From Candidatus Acetothermia bacterium (GTDB taxonomy: Bacteria > Bipolaricaulota > Bipolaricaulia > UBA7950 > UBA9294): a DNA stretch of 7,000 bases. The DNA lies in assembly GCA_003545155.1 (NCBI GenBank), contig DQCH01000126.1, positions 1-7,000 on the forward strand, given 5' to 3'. The translations under genes were made by a program, and so were the position numbers. Under the pieces are notes generated by a model that made no database searches, was not told the DNA's origin, and saw nothing but the letters and a program-made list of their open reading frames with translations. Below are positions 4,805 to 7,000 of the stretch, piece by piece; the first letter of the stretch is position 1; the number at the start of each line of letters is the position of its first letter.

Positions 4805-5257
4805 ATGATCAGGAGACTTCCAGAACTGAGGCGTGAACCATTCTTCTGGGGAACCGGGCTCTCCCGGCTCGTCGATGAGTTCTTCCGCGACTTTGATAAA
4901 GTCGGTTTTGACATCACCCCGAGCTTTGGCCGGACCGACGTCTACGAGAAGGATAAAAACCTTGTCTTTGAGACTGAGCTTCCGGGCATGAAGAAAGAGG
5001 AGATCGAGATCAAGGTCGAGGATGACAGGCTCGTCGCCTCCGGGGAGACGAAGCGGAGACAGGAGATCAAAGAGGAGAACTACTTCCGCATCGGTCGCCG
5101 GTACGGTAGATTCCAGCGCTGTTTCCCGCTTCCGGGTGCGATGGTCGAGAAAAACGCGATCAAGGCACACTTTGAGGATGGAATCCTCAAGGTGATGGTT
5201 CCGATGAAGGAGTCGCTCAAGGAGAAGGAGAAGCCGATCGAGATCAAGGTCGAATAG
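4805..5257 (+). CDS. hsp20: Hsp20/alpha-crystallin family small heat-shock protein
   Basis: A 150-residue small heat-shock protein, an ATP-independent holdase that binds unfolding proteins in the cytoplasm and forms oligomers. The N-terminal arm (1-40) contains LSRLVDEFFRDFD, the usual amphipathic segment. The alpha-crystallin domain spans about 41-138, with ELPGMKKEEIEIKVEDDRL (58-76), GRFQRCFPLP (101-110) and AHFEDGIL (121-128), the last matching the A-x-x-x-n-G-v-L signature. The C-terminal tail carries the I-x-I anchor IEI (145-147), needed for oligomer assembly. The length is typical. The gene is a single transcription unit bounded by its own promoter and terminator. The CIRCE-like repeat over its start site predicts heat induction through HrcA. 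Several lysine/glutamate-rich stretches are seen, as is common in heat-stable members. Confidence 0.96.
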   Translation: MIRRLPELRREPFFWGTGLSRLVDEFFRDFDKVGFDITPSFGRTDVYEKDKNLVFETELPGMKKEEIEIKVEDDRLVASGETKRRQEIKEENYFRIGRRYGRFQRCFPLPGAMVEKNAIKAHFEDGILKVMVPMKESLKEKEKPIEIKVE

Positions 5258-5274
5258 TTGCACCACACATGATG

Positions 5275-5308
5275 GCCCCGGTCTTTTGACCGGGGCTTTT
5301 TTCTTTCC
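5275..5308 (+). terminator. Rho-independent terminator of hsp20
   Basis: GCCCCGGTC (5275-5283), loop TTTT, GACCGGGGC (5288-5296), then TTTTTTCTTT. This is a perfect GC-rich 9-bp stem with a T-tract, 17 nt after the hsp20 stop. Only the plus strand has the T-run, although the hairpin also lies just past the convergent nadE stop. Confidence 0.93.
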
Positions 5309-5319
5309 TACCGGGCCAG

Positions 5320-6945
5320 TTAGTCGCGATAAGCGTGAGTGATTGGCATCCGCCGACCGATGCCGAAGGCCTTGAGAGAGACCTTGATTCCTGGGGGAAG
5401 CTGCCGGCGCTTATATTCACTTCGGTAATAGCGGGTAAGAATCTCTTCCACCGTCTTTTTGGGAAAGCCATGCGCGATCAGTTCCTCGCGCGAGGCGTTC
5501 TTCTCGATTAACTCAATAAGCAAGGCATCCAGAACCGAGTAGGGGGGAAGGTCGTCCTCGTCGCGTTGGCCCGGCCGCAGTTCAGCGGTGGGCGCCTTTT
5601 TTACCACTCTCTTTGGGATCCGATCCCCCATCGCCTCGGCAAGCTGATAGACCTGTGTCTTGTACAAATCAGCGATCGGGGCAAGCGCTCCCACTGTGTC
5701 TCCATACAGGGTGTTATATCCCACAGCGATCTCCGATTTGTTCCCCGGGGTGAGGACCAAGGCGTTGCGTTCGTTAGCCAGTGCCATGAGGAGTACTCCC
5801 CGCGTCCTGGCTTGTAGATTCTCCTCGGTCAACCCGGTTGGTGGATGTGAAAGGATGCTACGATATGCAGCATGAACCCCTTCGATGGGGATCTCAAGAA
5901 ACTCTATGGATAAGCGCCGAGCGACCTCAAGGGCATCCTCGCGGCTCTCCTGCGAGGTGATCTCACTAGGGAGAAAGACACAGGTGACCGCATCAGGACC
6001 AAGCGCTTCTACAGCGAGTGCAGTGACCAGTGCGGAGTCGACTCCCCCGGAGAGGCCAACAATTACACGCGAGAATCCGTTTTTGCGGACATAGTCGCAG
6101 ATTCCAAGGAGGATCGCACGGTGGACAAGCGGGATTGCCTCCTCGCGCGGCGGAGGAACCGGAGCGAGTCCTTCTAGGTCGAGGACGAACAGGCCTTCCG
6201 TGAAGAAGGGAGCCTGGAAGAGAAGGTCACCCTCGGGACTTACGATGAAGCTACCTCCGTCGTATACAATGTCATCCTGCCCGCCGACGCAATTGACGTA
6301 GATGAAGGTAATCCCGTTTTCCTTCGCTCTTTTTGCTGCCAACCTCCGACGAATGGCGGCTTTGCCTGCAAAGAAAGGCGATGCGGAGATGTTGATCACC
6401 CACTCCGCCCCCAGGCTCGCCTGGGTATCGGTTGGGCCGTCGTCCACCCAAAAATCCTCGCAGATGTTTATCCCCAGTCGCGTGCCGCGGAAGTCGAAGA
6501 CCTGCGCTCCTGGACCGGGGGTGAAATAACGTTTCTCGCTATACACATCGAACGAGGGAAGGAGAAGCTTGACCTCCTGCCCGAGGAGCTTTCCGTCTTC
6601 GATGAGAAACGCGGCATTAAACAGAGTAGTGGCCGCTCCATCCAGGAGGGACGAAGGATCGGAGAGGTTTGCGCTCTCTCGGTGGATCTTGAAGGAGACA
6701 CCACCGGCGATGACCCCGATCCCCTTTGAGGCGCGCACGATTTTTTGAAGCGCCTCCTCCATTCGCTCCAAAAAGCCGGATCGCCACAAGAGATCGCATG
6801 GAAGATACCCACATAGAGAAAGCTCCGGGAAGACAACCAAGTCACAGCCTTTTCGGTGAGCCTCATCGATGCGAGCCAGGATGACCGCAAGGTTTCGATC
6901 GAGGTGCCCCACATGTGGGTTGATCTGAGCAATGCCAAGGCGCAT
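5320..6945 (-). CDS. nadE: Glutamine-dependent NAD+ synthetase
   Basis: A 541-residue two-domain enzyme for the last step of NAD+ synthesis: nicotinate adenine dinucleotide + ATP + glutamine to NAD+ (EC 6.3.5.1). The N-terminal nitrilase-type glutaminase domain (about 1-265) shows the Glu-Lys-Cys triad: Glu41 (VVFPELSLCGY), Lys126 (EVKLLLPSFDVYSEKRYF) and Cys162 (NICEDFW). The C-terminal synthetase domain has the ATP pyrophosphatase loop SGGVDS (299-304), then NKSE (402-405) and a conserved GYNTLYGD. Ammonia from the first domain is channelled to the second. Residues about 86-106 form a slightly longer loop than in many homologues. The start MRLGIAQINP matches the family N-terminus. It has no Shine-Dalgarno and lies 6 nt from a TATAAT box, implying a leaderless mRNA. 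The gene converges with hsp20 and appears monocistronic within the window. Confidence 0.97.
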   Translation of the reverse strand: MRLGIAQINPHVGHLDRNLAVILARIDEAHRKGCDLVVFPELSLCGYLPCDLLWRSGFLERMEEALQKIVRASKGIGVIAGGVSFKIHRESANLSDPSSLLDGAATTLFNAAFLIEDGKLLGQEVKLLLPSFDVYSEKRYFTPGPGAQVFDFRGTRLGINICEDFWVDDGPTDTQASLGAEWVINISASPFFAGKAAIRRRLAAKRAKENGITFIYVNCVGGQDDIVYDGGSFIVSPEGDLLFQAPFFTEGLFVLDLEGLAPVPPPREEAIPLVHRAILLGICDYVRKNGFSRVIVGLSGGVDSALVTALAVEALGPDAVTCVFLPSEITSQESREDALEVARRLSIEFLEIPIEGVHAAYRSILSHPPTGLTEENLQARTRGVLLMALANERNALVLTPGNKSEIAVGYNTLYGDTVGALAPIADLYKTQVYQLAEAMGDRIPKRVVKKAPTAELRPGQRDEDDLPPYSVLDALLIELIEKNASREELIAHGFPKKTVEEILTRYYRSEYKRRQLPPGIKVSLKAFGIGRRMPITHAYRD

Positions 6946-6951
6946 GGCTGG

Positions 6952-6980
6952 ATTATAGGTCCCTATGGCTTTTGTTCCAA
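6952..6980 (-). promoter_or_regulatory. nadE promoter, leaderless type
   Basis: On the minus strand TTGGAA (6975-6980 on +) and a perfect TATAAT (6952-6957) are 17 bp apart. Only CCAGCC separates the -10 from ATG, so the predicted start site is the A of the start codon. No Shine-Dalgarno sequence is present. Confidence 0.65.
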
Positions 6981-7000
6981 CTCTACCGGGGAGGTAGCGT

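Noticed and set aside
4787..5266. 159-codon antisense frame opposite hsp20
   Set aside because: It is a shadow of the Hsp20 gene: leucine/aspartate-rich sequence reflecting complementary lysine/glutamate codons, and it has no motifs of its own.
5275..5296. Same hairpin as a bidirectional terminator also serving nadE
   Set aside because: On the minus strand the stem is followed by CATCATGTG, not a T-tract, so only hsp20 termination is supported.
1..7000. CRISPR array, insertion sequence, phage or defence system
   Set aside because: No regularly spaced repeats, transposase motifs, terminal inverted repeats or defence-type domains were seen; all major frames are housekeeping or catabolic genes.

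Overview
The window is a bacterial chromosomal segment of moderate G+C content. Genes are tightly spaced on both strands and have sigma70-type promoters (TTGACA/TATAAT-like). No mobile element, CRISPR array, rRNA or tRNA was recognised. The organism cannot be named from the sequence. A CIRCE-like heat-shock operator argues for a lineage that uses the HrcA repressor and so against typical gammaproteobacteria. Two promoters placed so that transcription would begin at the start codon suggest that leaderless mRNAs occur here.

Left part (1-3558): an amino-acid metabolism block with a D-amino-acid flavour. It starts with the 3' end of an Asp/Glu-racemase-family gene. This overlaps by 8 bp a DmpA-type (P1/S58) aminopeptidase, a family first described as L-aminopeptidase/D-esterase. 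On the opposite strand, converging with a 10-bp overlap, lies a PLP enzyme of the D-cysteine desulfhydrase/ACC deaminase family. Its active-site residues point to D-cysteine desulfhydrase. Divergent from it, across a 160-bp regulatory gap, is an M20-family metallo-amidohydrolase. The four could release, racemise and deaminate amino acids from small or D-residue-containing peptides; this joint role is inference from adjacency.

Middle part (3559-4804): a 284-bp non-coding gap holds several hairpins, including a probable terminator for the minus-strand HU gene. Then come the HU gene with a strong promoter, a roughly 290-bp stretch with no recognisable gene, and yidD (membrane protein insertion factor). 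A compact divergent promoter region follows. In it the yidD promoter and the promoter of a small heat-shock protein overlap at their -35 boxes. The hsp20 side carries a perfect 9-9-9 inverted repeat with the geometry of CIRCE and one symmetric base change.

Right part (4805-7000): the Hsp20 gene ends in a textbook rho-independent terminator. It faces a full-length glutamine-dependent NAD+ synthetase gene on the minus strand, whose TATAAT box lies only 6 nt before its ATG.

Most of the window is housekeeping or catabolic. The most notable signals are regulatory: the altered CIRCE operator, the shared -35 region, and the two leaderless-type promoters.
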